Shown in pieces: positions 6,145 through 13,335 of a DNA stretch of 18,304 nt. Under the pieces are notes generated by a model that was given only the letters and a program-made list of their open reading frames with translations, ran no database searches and was not told the origin of the DNA. Position numbers and translations under genes: made by a program. The stretch lies in the NCBI RefSeq assembly GCF_016785185.1, contig NZ_JAEKDY010000064.1; one strand, 5' to 3'. Source of the stretch: Heyndrickxia sporothermodurans. Lineage in GTDB: Bacteria > Bacillota > Bacilli > Bacillales > Bacillaceae_C. Positions within the stretch are counted from its first letter, which is position 1; each line of letters starts with the position of its first letter.

Positions 6145-8469
6145 GTGGACAAAAAGAAATTAAGTGAACGTGATATATGTACTAAGTTTATTACTCCTGC
6201 CATTGAACAAAGTGGTTGGGATATTCATAGGCAAGTAAGAGAAGAATACACTTTTACCGATGGTCGTGTAATTGTTAGGGGAAATTTGACATCAAGGGGT
6301 AAGAAGAAAAGAGCTGACTACCTATTGTCGTATAAGCCTAATTTACCTATTGCAATTGTTGAGGCGAAGGATAACAAGCACTCAATAGGTAGTGGACTTC
6401 AACAAGCAATTAACTATGGAGATATATTAGATGTGCCTTTTGTCTATTCGTCAAATGGTGATGGGTTTATTGAACACGATATGCTTACTGGAAAAGAAAG
6501 AGAATTAAGATTGCATGAATTCCCTACTCCTAATGAATTATGGAAGCGTTATAAAGATTTTCATGGAATTAACGATAAGCAAGAAGAAATTATTACTGAA
6601 CCATATTATTTTGCTGAGGGCGACAAGACACCAAGATATTATCAAAGAATTGCAATAAACCGAACAGTAGAAGCCATTGCAAGAGGACAAAATAGACTGT
6701 TGTTAGTCATGGCTACAGGAACGGGAAAGACCTACACAGCATTCCAAATCATTCATCGTTTATGGAAATCAAAGCAAAAGAAAAAGGTCTTGTTCTTAGC
6801 AGACCGAAATATTCTTGTTGATCAAACGATGACCAATGATTTTAAACCGTTCGGCAATGTTATGACTAAAATTGAAAATCGGACAATGGACAGTTCTTAT
6901 CAAATTTATTTAGCATTATACCAACAATTATCTGGTAACACAGATGAATTAGAGATATTCAAGCAATTCAGCCCTGACTTTTTTGATTTAATTGTCGTGG
7001 ATGAATGTCATAGAGGTTCGGCAAAAGAAGAATCTCGTTGGAGAAGAGTGTTAGAATACTTTTCATCTGCTACTCAAATTGGTTTAACGGCAACTCCTGC
7101 TGAAACTGAAAAAGTAAGCAATATTCATTATTTTGGGGAACCTGTTTATACCTACTCTTTAAAACAAGGTATTACAGATGGCTTCTTAGCTCCCTATAAG
7201 GTGATTCGCATTGGATTAGACAGGGATTTGGAAGGTTATCGACCAACGAAAGGGCAAGTGGATAAATATGGTCAACTCGTTGAAGATCGCGAGTATTATT
7301 TAACCGATTTTGACAAAAACCTTGTCTTAGAACAACGTACCAAACTTGTCGCTAAAAAGGTCACTGAATTTCTAAAGAAGACCGATAGATTTGCAAAAAC
7401 AATTATCTTCTGTACCGATATTGACCATGCAGAACGAATGAGACAAGCTCTGGTCAATGAGAATTCAGATTTAGTTGCCAAAGATCCAAGATATGTAATG
7501 AGGATTACAGGTGACAATCCAGAAGGTAAAGCTCAGTTAGATAATTTCATTGACGAGGATAGCCCCTTCCCTACTATTGTCACCACTTCAAAGTTACTAA
7601 CAACTGGGGTTGATTGTAAAACCTGTAAGCTCATAGTGTTAGATAGCCATATTGTCAGCATGACAGAGTTCAAACAAATTGTAGGGCGTGGAACAAGACT
7701 TAAACCTGAATACGGTAAAGAATACTTTACGGTCATGGATTTCCGTAACGTTTCACGCTTGTTCGCTGATCCTGAATTCGATGGAGAGCCAGTTCAGATT
7801 TATGATCCAGAAGACGGCGATGACATTGTACCACCAACCCTTCCTGATGATGGCAATGGCGGTGATGACGATGGAGAAAATGATGGTGACAGTGGTGAAA
7901 GCAGTTCTGGTCGCACTAAGTATTATATCCAAGATGCTTCTGTTAAGGTCATCAATGAACGTGTTATGTACTACGATGTTGACGGAAAACTCATTACAGA
8001 AAGCCTTAAAGATTACTCAAAAAAAGGTATTTTGCAAGAATTCGCTACCCTTGATGATTTCATTAAGCGTTGGAATAGTGAAGAGAAAAAAGATGCCATT
8101 ATTGACGAATTAAAAGAACATGGTGTCCTATTAGACGCATTGAAAGATGAAGTCGGTCAAGATTTAGATGAATTTGATTTAATATGCCATATAGCATTTG
8201 ATCAAAAACCTCTGACACGCTCAGAACGGGCTAAAAAGGCTAAAAAAGAAGATTACCTTTCCAAGTATTCTGAAACAGCCAGAGCCGTCATAGAAGCGAT
8301 TTTAGACAAGTATCAAGATGAAGGTCGCTTTGATTTTGATGATGTAAAAGTATTGAAGTTTAAGCCATTTGATCAGTTTGGTAATTCAATGAAAATTGCA
8401 AAAGAATTTGGTGGCAAAAATCAATTTATTAAAGCAATGAAAGAGTTGGAAAAAAATATTTACGCTTAA
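6145..8469 (+). CDS. hsdR: Type I restriction enzyme, R subunit (HsdR)
   Basis: I choose GTG at 6145 because GGAAGGTGA ends five bases upstream; the in-frame ATG at 6091 has no such site. The product is 774 aa, within the short HsdR range. The N-terminal PD-(D/E)XK nuclease shows D58, then IVEAK (E73, K75) and Q87. The SF2 translocase motor has Walker A ATGTGKT (190-196), VVDECH (284-289, a DECH variant), TATP (315-318) and GRGTR (514-518). An acidic Gly/Asp-rich linker (about 555-588) leads to a C-terminal EcoEI-type helical domain that would dock on the methylase core. The subunit translocates and cleaves unmodified DNA and needs HsdM2S for target recognition. It has its own terminator and no co-transcribed hsdM, unlike many loci in which all three genes share one operon, so restriction and modification can be expressed separately. 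Confidence 0.96.
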   Translation: MDKKKLSERDICTKFITPAIEQSGWDIHRQVREEYTFTDGRVIVRGNLTSRGKKKRADYLLSYKPNLPIAIVEAKDNKHSIGSGLQQAINYGDILDVPFVYSSNGDGFIEHDMLTGKERELRLHEFPTPNELWKRYKDFHGINDKQEEIITEPYYFAEGDKTPRYYQRIAINRTVEAIARGQNRLLLVMATGTGKTYTAFQIIHRLWKSKQKKKVLFLADRNILVDQTMTNDFKPFGNVMTKIENRTMDSSYQIYLALYQQLSGNTDELEIFKQFSPDFFDLIVVDECHRGSAKEESRWRRVLEYFSSATQIGLTATPAETEKVSNIHYFGEPVYTYSLKQGITDGFLAPYKVIRIGLDRDLEGYRPTKGQVDKYGQLVEDREYYLTDFDKNLVLEQRTKLVAKKVTEFLKKTDRFAKTIIFCTDIDHAERMRQALVNENSDLVAKDPRYVMRITGDNPEGKAQLDNFIDEDSPFPTIVTTSKLLTTGVDCKTCKLIVLDSHIVSMTEFKQIVGRGTRLKPEYGKEYFTVMDFRNVSRLFADPEFDGEPVQIYDPEDGDDIVPPTLPDDGNGGDDDGENDGDSGESSSGRTKYYIQDASVKVINERVMYYDVDGKLITESLKDYSKKGILQEFATLDDFIKRWNSEEKKDAIIDELKEHGVLLDALKDEVGQDLDEFDLICHIAFDQKPLTRSERAKKAKKEDYLSKYSETARAVIEAILDKYQDEGRFDFDDVKVLKFKPFDQFGNSMKIAKEFGGKNQFIKAMKELEKNIYA

Positions 8470-8498
8470 AATGCTCCCTTCAACAAGGAGCATTTTTC
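8468..8498. terminator. Bidirectional terminator between hsdR and a minus-strand small gene
   Basis: A perfect stem ATGCTCC (8471-8477) / GGAGCAT (8487-8493), extended by A-T pairs on both sides, gives a T tract on the plus strand and a shorter one on the minus strand. It ends hsdR and lies six bases beyond the stop of the convergent 53-aa gene. Confidence 0.8.
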
Positions 8499-8503
8499 TT
8501 TAA

Positions 8504-8665
8504 TCATACGGTCATTAATCCCATTAAATAGTCATATTGAGTTCCGTCAATTTCATCTTCCTCGTATGCCGTTTGAATTCTCTTTTTAATATTAATAGCT
8601 TCTTCTTTCGTGTACCCCTCTAAATATTCATTTACCAACGACAACAATTCATTAAAGTGGTTCAC
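8504..8665 (-). CDS. Small hypothetical protein (53 aa) inside the R-M cargo
   Basis: GTG at 8665 is preceded on the minus strand by GGGAGGTGG (8670-8678), one of the best ribosome binding sites in the window. The frame runs to TGA at 8504-8506. The product begins VNHFNELLSLVNEYLEGYTK and contains an acidic helical region (YEEDEIDGTQYDYLMGL) at about residues 34-50. It is rich in Glu, Asp, Asn and Tyr, has no Cys and no signal or membrane segment, and looks like a soluble helical protein. It lies between the two R-M transcripts, convergent with hsdR and divergent from the regulator-hsdMS operon. I do not recognise the family. An accessory role with the R-M system (for example an antirestriction or dosage factor) is only a guess. 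Confidence 0.65.
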   Translation of the reverse strand: MNHFNELLSLVNEYLEGYTKEEAINIKKRIQTAYEEDEIDGTQYDYLMGLMTV

Positions 8666-8732
8666 TTAACCACCTCCCTCGGCTAATATCTTTTTTTCTG
8701 TTTTAGTCAAACATTATTCAACCAAATTTTAG

Positions 8733-8761
8733 TTGTTTATTTTTGATGTTTTATATACAAT
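8733..8761 (+). promoter_or_regulatory. Promoter of the regulator-hsdM-hsdS operon
   Basis: A -35 TTGTTT (8733-8738), a 17-base spacer and a -10 TACAAT (8756-8761). Transcription would start just before the 22-bp palindrome at 8777-8798. A second possible -10 (TTATAC) overlaps the palindrome itself. Confidence 0.5.
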
Positions 8762-8776
8762 GTAATCAATGGTTAT

Positions 8777-8798
8777 TATACACTAAATTTAGTGTATA
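8777..8798. promoter_or_regulatory. 22-bp perfect palindrome, probable operator
   Basis: The half-site TATACACTAAA (8777-8787) is followed directly by its exact reverse complement (8788-8798), with no spacer. It lies between the promoter and the start codon of the winged-helix gene (8824), the expected place for an autoregulatory site. Binding by the winged-helix protein is inferred. Confidence 0.65.
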
Positions 8799-8823
8799 TA
8801 CTCTGCGTGACGGAGGTGTTCTT

Positions 8824-9186
8824 ATGGAAAAAGATGCAGAGTTTTTAAAAGTTCAATCTTTTCTTGAAGATATATTAATTCTTCATGGACTTAGGAGAAA
8901 TTTAGCCCTTTTATTGTTTGAGATGTTTCCCTATCTGAATGGGCAAAATCAGATCATTGTTAATGCTTTTATGAAAAAGGAATTAGCAGAAAAAACGGAA
9001 ACAAGTAAAGGCACAATTGACAACGCCATATTAAAAATGAATGAAGTTGGTTTACTTGAAAGAATTGACCGAGGCACATACACTTTTCACCCCGTATTGT
9101 TCAAAATCAGGAATCTATTAAAAAATGATTCTGCAAAAGTAACGATTACCTACACAGCAAAGGATAGAACTTTTGACATTGAATAG
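8824..9186 (+). CDS. RepL-like winged-helix regulator of the hsdMS operon
   Basis: ATG at 8824 is preceded by GGAGGTG five bases upstream; the longer frame from 8743 would run through the promoter and palindrome, so I reject it. The product is 120 aa. Residues 46-90 form a winged helix: MKKELAEKTETSKGTIDNAI (helix-turn-helix) and LLERIDRGTYTFHP (wing). This resembles the DNA-binding core of Firmicute RepL/RepA plasmid initiators, but the gene has no plasmid context and precedes hsdM by 11 bases. A 22-bp palindrome lies upstream. The simplest reading is a local transcription regulator for modification genes, comparable in role, but not in fold, to the C proteins of type II systems. A plasmid-derived origin is possible. 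Whether it also controls hsdR is unknown. Confidence 0.75.
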   Translation: MEKDAEFLKVQSFLEDILILHGLRRNLALLLFEMFPYLNGQNQIIVNAFMKKELAEKTETSKGTIDNAILKMNEVGLLERIDRGTYTFHPVLFKIRNLLKNDSAKVTITYTAKDRTFDIE

Positions 9187-9197
9187 GAGGAAATATT

Positions 9198-10637
9198 ATG
9201 AGTATAGAAACATTAGTAAAAAGAATTCAAAACATCATGCGTCAAGATGCAGGTGTTGATGGGGATGCACAACGAATCTCTCAATTGGTTTGGATGCTTT
9301 TTCTGAAAGTATATGATGCAAAGGAAGAGTTTTGGGAATTTGAAGAAGATGATTTTGAATCCATTCTTCCAGAAGAATGTCGTTGGAGAAATTGGGCAAT
9401 TGACAATAAAGATGGTGAAGCATTAACAGGAGACGATTTGTTAGAATTCGTAAATAATGAATTGTTTCCAACACTTAAAGTATTAGAAGTTGATGCTCAT
9501 ACCGAAAAGAGAAAAGCAATTGTAAAGTATGTATTTGAAGATGCGAACAACTATATGAAAAACGGAACCCTCCTTCGCCAAGTTATAAACGTATTAAATG
9601 AGGTTGATTTTACAGAAAATGAGGAACGACATGCGTTTAATGATATTTATGAAAACATCTTAAAAGATCTTCAGAGTGCGGGTTCAAGCGGTGAATTCTA
9701 TACCCCTCGTTCAGTTACAGAATTCATGGTGGAGATGTTGCAACCTAAAATAGATGAAAAGATTGCAGATTTTGCATGTGGAACTGGTGGATTTTTAACA
9801 TCTGCATTAGCTTATATGGAAGATCAGATTAAAACACCAGAGGATCAAGAAACTGTACAAAAGAATTTATTCGGGATTGAGAAAAAGCCATTACCTTATT
9901 TGCTTGCAATCACCAATATGATTTTGCATGATATTGATGCTCCAAATATCTTGCATGACAATTCTCTATCAAAGAACGTAAGGGATTATAAAGACGAAGA
10001 CAAGTACGATGTCATTGTAATGAATCCCCCATACGGTGGAACGGAAGAAACCTCTATACAAAATAATTTCCCTGTAGCATTACAATCTTCCGAAACAGCA
10101 GATTTGTTTATGGCGTTAATCATTTATCGTTTAAAGCAAAATGGTCGTGTAGCTGTTGTTTTGCCAAACAGTTTCTTATTTGGTGATGATAAGGGTAAAG
10201 TGGCAGTCCGTAAAAAACTGTTAGAGGAATGCAATTTGCACACGATTGTACGTTTGCCAGAAGGCGTTTTTTCGCCTTATACGTCAATCCCAACCAATCT
10301 ATTGTTCTTTGACAAAACAGGCTCTACGAAAGAAGTTTGGTACTTTGAACATCCTCTTCCAGAGGGGTATGCACGTTATTCTAAGACTCGCCCTCTAAGA
10401 AAATCAGAGTTTGAATTGGAAAAAGCATGGTGGAACAATCGGGTTGAAAACGATTATGCTTGGAAAGTCTCGATTGAAAATATTATCCAAACAGGATATA
10501 ACCTTAACTTTCGTAACCCACATTCAGCAAACAACAATGATGGAAATAAAACTGCAATTGAGTTGGTTCAAGAGTTAGAGCAGTCTCAAAAAAATGTTTT
10601 AGCTTTATTGTCAGCTTTAGAAAAAGAGCTAATGTGA
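9198..10637 (+). CDS. hsdM: Type I DNA methyltransferase, M subunit (HsdM)
   Basis: A 479-aa protein, with ATG at 9198 behind TAGGAGGAAA. The N-terminal HsdM helical domain (about 1-140) includes QRISQLVWMLFLKVYDAKEE. The catalytic domain begins with GEFYTPRSV (165-173), then motif I DFACGTGGFL (191-200, S-adenosylmethionine binding) and motif IV NPPY (276-279), the signature of N6-adenine methylation by type I enzymes. The C-terminal ~70 residues are charged and helical, fitting contact with HsdS. Two HsdM and one HsdS make the modification enzyme; HsdR adds restriction. No broken motif is visible. The stop codon overlaps the ribosome binding site of hsdS, so the two are tightly coupled. Confidence 0.97.
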   Translation: MSIETLVKRIQNIMRQDAGVDGDAQRISQLVWMLFLKVYDAKEEFWEFEEDDFESILPEECRWRNWAIDNKDGEALTGDDLLEFVNNELFPTLKVLEVDAHTEKRKAIVKYVFEDANNYMKNGTLLRQVINVLNEVDFTENEERHAFNDIYENILKDLQSAGSSGEFYTPRSVTEFMVEMLQPKIDEKIADFACGTGGFLTSALAYMEDQIKTPEDQETVQKNLFGIEKKPLPYLLAITNMILHDIDAPNILHDNSLSKNVRDYKDEDKYDVIVMNPPYGGTEETSIQNNFPVALQSSETADLFMALIIYRLKQNGRVAVVLPNSFLFGDDKGKVAVRKKLLEECNLHTIVRLPEGVFSPYTSIPTNLLFFDKTGSTKEVWYFEHPLPEGYARYSKTRPLRKSEFELEKAWWNNRVENDYAWKVSIENIIQTGYNLNFRNPHSANNNDGNKTAIELVQELEQSQKNVLALLSALEKELM

Positions 10638-10650
10638 AGGAGGGATGAAT

Positions 10651-12096
10651 TTGTCAACCATTGCATTATTTAGAAAAAAAATTATGGAACAAGCAATAAA
10701 AGGCGAACTTTCAATTAATAAGGAAAGAGTAACGGATTCAGCTTTTGACTTGTTAAATAAAATTCAATCAAAAAAAGAAGAGCTAATTAAAAACGGAAAG
10801 TTAAAATCATCCAAACCCCTTCCTAAAGTCACTGTAGAGGAAGAACCATTTTCTCTTCCTAAAGGTTGGATATGGGCAAGATTTGGGGATGCGACAATAA
10901 ATAGGGATGGAGAAAGAATACCACTTTCAAAAAAGGAAAGAGAGATTAAGGAAAAAATATATGATTACTATGGTGCATCAGGAATTATTGATAAAGTGGA
11001 CTCATTCCTCTTTGAAACTCCACTATTGTTGATAGGAGAAGATGGGGCAAATCTTATTAGTAGATCTACACCTATTGCCTTTATAGCAACGGGTAAGTAT
11101 TGGGTAAATAACCATGCTCATGTAGTTGACTCATATGATTTAACTGTCCTTAAATATCTTTCGTTATATATAAACGCAATTAATTTAGAGCCTTATCTGA
11201 CTGGTTCTGCCCAACCTAAATTAAACCAAGCAAAATTGAATATGATTGTTGTTGCTTTACCACCATACAGCATTATGAAAGAATTGATTGATAAAGTAGA
11301 TAGTTTAAATTCCTTGTGTGACCAATGGGAACTGGAAGTAAGGTCACAACAGAAGCACATTGAAACTCTTCGCAATAAAGTGCTTAATGATGCATTACAA
11401 GGACTACTGGTTCCACAAAATAATGAAGAGGAATCAGCCAATGTACTGTTAAAAAAAATTAAAGCTAAAAAGGAACAATTGATAAAAGCAAAAGTTATTA
11501 AAAAGTCTAAATCCCTACCTCCAATTGAAGAAAATGAAATTCCACATAAACTCCCTTCTGGATGGATATGGGTTCGTATAGGTGACATAGCTCAAATTAA
11601 TCCTCGAAACGCTATTGATGATGACTTAGAGGTCGGATTTGTACCAATGACATTGATTGAAGATGGTTATAGTGGTAAACACACATCAGAAACTCGAAAA
11701 TGGAGTGAAATCAAAAAAGGATTCACCCACTTTCAAGAAAATGATATAGCGATTGCCAAGATTACCCCTTGTTTTGAAAATAAGAAATCAGCAATTATGA
11801 AGGATCTTGCCAACGGTTACGGTGCGGGAACAACCGAATTGCACATTGTTCGACCTTTTCATGATTATGTTCTTGTAGATTATCTAATGTGCCTTTTCAA
11901 AAGTAATACTTTTATTGAGAAAGGTGTTCAGACCTATACTGGAACAGCAGGACAGCAAAGGATCAGCAAGGATTTCATAGAAAACTATGTAATTGGTCTC
12001 CCTCCTATTGAAGAACAGCACCGCATCGTGGAGAAGGTAAACACCGTTTGGGAAACAATAAACGAGATTGAAAATAATATTGTAAAAGCTAAATAA
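10651..12096 (+). CDS. hsdS: Type I specificity subunit (HsdS)
   Basis: I prefer the TTG at 10651 because AAGGAGG (10637-10643, overlapping the hsdM stop) sits seven bases before it; the in-frame ATG at 10645 is only one base away. The product is 481 aa. It has two target-recognition domains, each introduced by the same motif: LPKGWIWARFGD (near residue 73) and LPSGWIWVRIGD (near residue 304). The first ends at the IVVALPP...LIDKVDSLNSLCD helix and the second at VIGLPPIEEQHRIVEKVN, the conserved spacer helices that bind HsdM. Before each domain lies the repeated segment LLxKIxxKKExLIKxxxxxxSKxLP, so the protein is a pseudo-twofold repeat. It should recognise a bipartite asymmetric target; the target bases cannot be read from sequence. 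No second hsdS or inverted partial copy is present, so no phase-variation cassette is evident. Confidence 0.95.
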   Translation: MSTIALFRKKIMEQAIKGELSINKERVTDSAFDLLNKIQSKKEELIKNGKLKSSKPLPKVTVEEEPFSLPKGWIWARFGDATINRDGERIPLSKKEREIKEKIYDYYGASGIIDKVDSFLFETPLLLIGEDGANLISRSTPIAFIATGKYWVNNHAHVVDSYDLTVLKYLSLYINAINLEPYLTGSAQPKLNQAKLNMIVVALPPYSIMKELIDKVDSLNSLCDQWELEVRSQQKHIETLRNKVLNDALQGLLVPQNNEEESANVLLKKIKAKKEQLIKAKVIKKSKSLPPIEENEIPHKLPSGWIWVRIGDIAQINPRNAIDDDLEVGFVPMTLIEDGYSGKHTSETRKWSEIKKGFTHFQENDIAIAKITPCFENKKSAIMKDLANGYGAGTTELHIVRPFHDYVLVDYLMCLFKSNTFIEKGVQTYTGTAGQQRISKDFIENYVIGLPPIEEQHRIVEKVNTVWETINEIENNIVKAK

Positions 12097-12115
12097 ATTG
12101 AATCTCAAATTTTCT

Positions 12116-12146
12116 AAAGGATAAGCAATAATGCTTGTCCTTTTTT
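12116..12146 (+). terminator. Intrinsic terminator of the hsdMS operon
   Basis: A 12-bp stem (12116-12127 with 12132-12143, one G-U pair), an ATAA loop and a T tract, 20 bases after the hsdS stop codon. It separates the R-M cargo from the recombination genes. Confidence 0.85.
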
Positions 12147-12173
12147 GTGTCTTGTGTGGTAAAATAATATAAA
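12145..12173 (+). promoter_or_regulatory. Promoter of the recombinase operon
   Basis: A -35 TTGTGT (12145-12150), 17 bases, then a -10 TATAAA (12168-12173), just downstream of the hsdS terminator and 44 bases before the first recombinase. The recombination genes thus appear to be transcribed separately from the cargo. Confidence 0.45.
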
Positions 12174-12216
12174 ATACTTAAAAAACTTAAAATACACATT
12201 TAATGAAGGTGAGTAC

Positions 12217-13335
12217 ATGAAAGTTCAAAAAATTGATATCGGTAATAATCAATATCGCTACCTTCTTTTAGACAGTGAATTTAATGTAATTGAACCAGTC
12301 AAACGTTACTTAAAATTTCTTGATAATACGGATAGAGCAGAAAGTACCTTAAAAAATTACGCCTATCATCTTAAAACGTATTTTGAATATTTGAATGAGA
12401 TTGGACTTTCTTATGATGAAATTAGTTCCGAAGGAAATAACCCAATTGAAATATTAGGAAATTTTGTAAGTTGGTTAGAAAACCCAACTATTATAAATGA
12501 AAAAATATCATACCTATCACCGCCAGAATCGAAGCGAAGCAACCAAACTATCAATCTTATAATGACTCCTGTACTTGGCTTTTACGAGTTTCTGGCAAGA
12601 GGGAATGAACTACCTGAATTAGACGTGTATAAGAAGCAAAGGATGAATCCGCAATTTAAAAGTTTTTTACACGAATTAATCCCTAATTCCAACTTGATAA
12701 GAAAAAATATACTTCACCGCAAAACTGAGCAAAAGGAAGTACAAGCTATCACAAGAGATCAGTATAACCAACTTTTGGAACACTGCTACATGATCAGAGA
12801 CAAGGCTTTAATCGCAGTTCTTTTTGAGGGCGGTCTAAGACTAAGTGAGGCTCTTGGGCTGTTTATTGAGGACATAGAGCCTTTTAATAATAAAATTAAG
12901 GTTCAACCAAGAGAGAACCTTGAAAACGGAGCTAAGGTTAAAAATAAAGCAAAAGGCGAGCTATATGTCCCCCCTTATGTAATGAAGTACATTACAGACT
13001 ATATTGTGGAAGAACTTGTAGATGTCGATACCAATTTTTTATTTGTAAACTTACGAGGAAAAAACAAAGGAAAACCAATGCAGTCTATTACCGTACAAAA
13101 ACTCTTTAATCGGTTAAGTAGAAAGATTGGCTTTAATGTCCACCCTCATATGTGCAGGCATGGTCATGGCACTGAGTTAGCGGAATCGGGTTGGGATTTG
13201 GTTGAAATTAAAGATAGATTGCGACACACGAACGTTCAATCAACAACCGTATATACACATTTATTGGATGAACATAAGAAAAAGAAAATAAACGAACTAC
13301 ATGAAAAAAAGGGGATTTTAAATGAGAGCAAGTAA
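12217..13335 (+). CDS. Tyrosine recombinase 1 (TnpA-like)
   Basis: A 372-aa integrase, with ATG at 12217 behind GAAGGTGAG. The N-terminal SAM-like arm-binding domain is at about 25-130 (ESTLKNYAYHLKTYFEYLNE). The catalytic domain shows R208 (FEGGLRLSEA), a probable Lys near 246, H311-x-x-R314 (HPHMCRHGHG), H337 (RLRHTNV) and the nucleophile Y346 (TTVYTHL), so the active site is complete. Size and domain order match TnpA of Tn554-type elements. It overlaps recombinase 2 by 14 bases, as expected if the recombinases act together in a complex. It cuts and rejoins DNA at the att core through a 3'-phosphotyrosyl intermediate. Confidence 0.93.
   Translation: MKVQKIDIGNNQYRYLLLDSEFNVIEPVKRYLKFLDNTDRAESTLKNYAYHLKTYFEYLNEIGLSYDEISSEGNNPIEILGNFVSWLENPTIINEKISYLSPPESKRSNQTINLIMTPVLGFYEFLARGNELPELDVYKKQRMNPQFKSFLHELIPNSNLIRKNILHRKTEQKEVQAITRDQYNQLLEHCYMIRDKALIAVLFEGGLRLSEALGLFIEDIEPFNNKIKVQPRENLENGAKVKNKAKGELYVPPYVMKYITDYIVEELVDVDTNFLFVNLRGKNKGKPMQSITVQKLFNRLSRKIGFNVHPHMCRHGHGTELAESGWDLVEIKDRLRHTNVQSTTVYTHLLDEHKKKKINELHEKKGILNESK

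Noticed and set aside
7688..8113. 141-aa open frame inside hsdR
   Set aside because: It overlaps the conserved motor and C-terminal region of HsdR in another frame, has no ribosome binding site and a composition typical of a shadow frame.
8743..8823. N-terminal extension of the winged-helix regulator
   Set aside because: It would run through the promoter -10 region and the 22-bp palindrome; ATG at 8824 has a clear GGAGGTG.
10651..12096. Phase-variable hsdS inversion system
   Set aside because: There is no second hsdS, no inverted partial copy and no invertase beside it; the recombinases fit element transposition instead.
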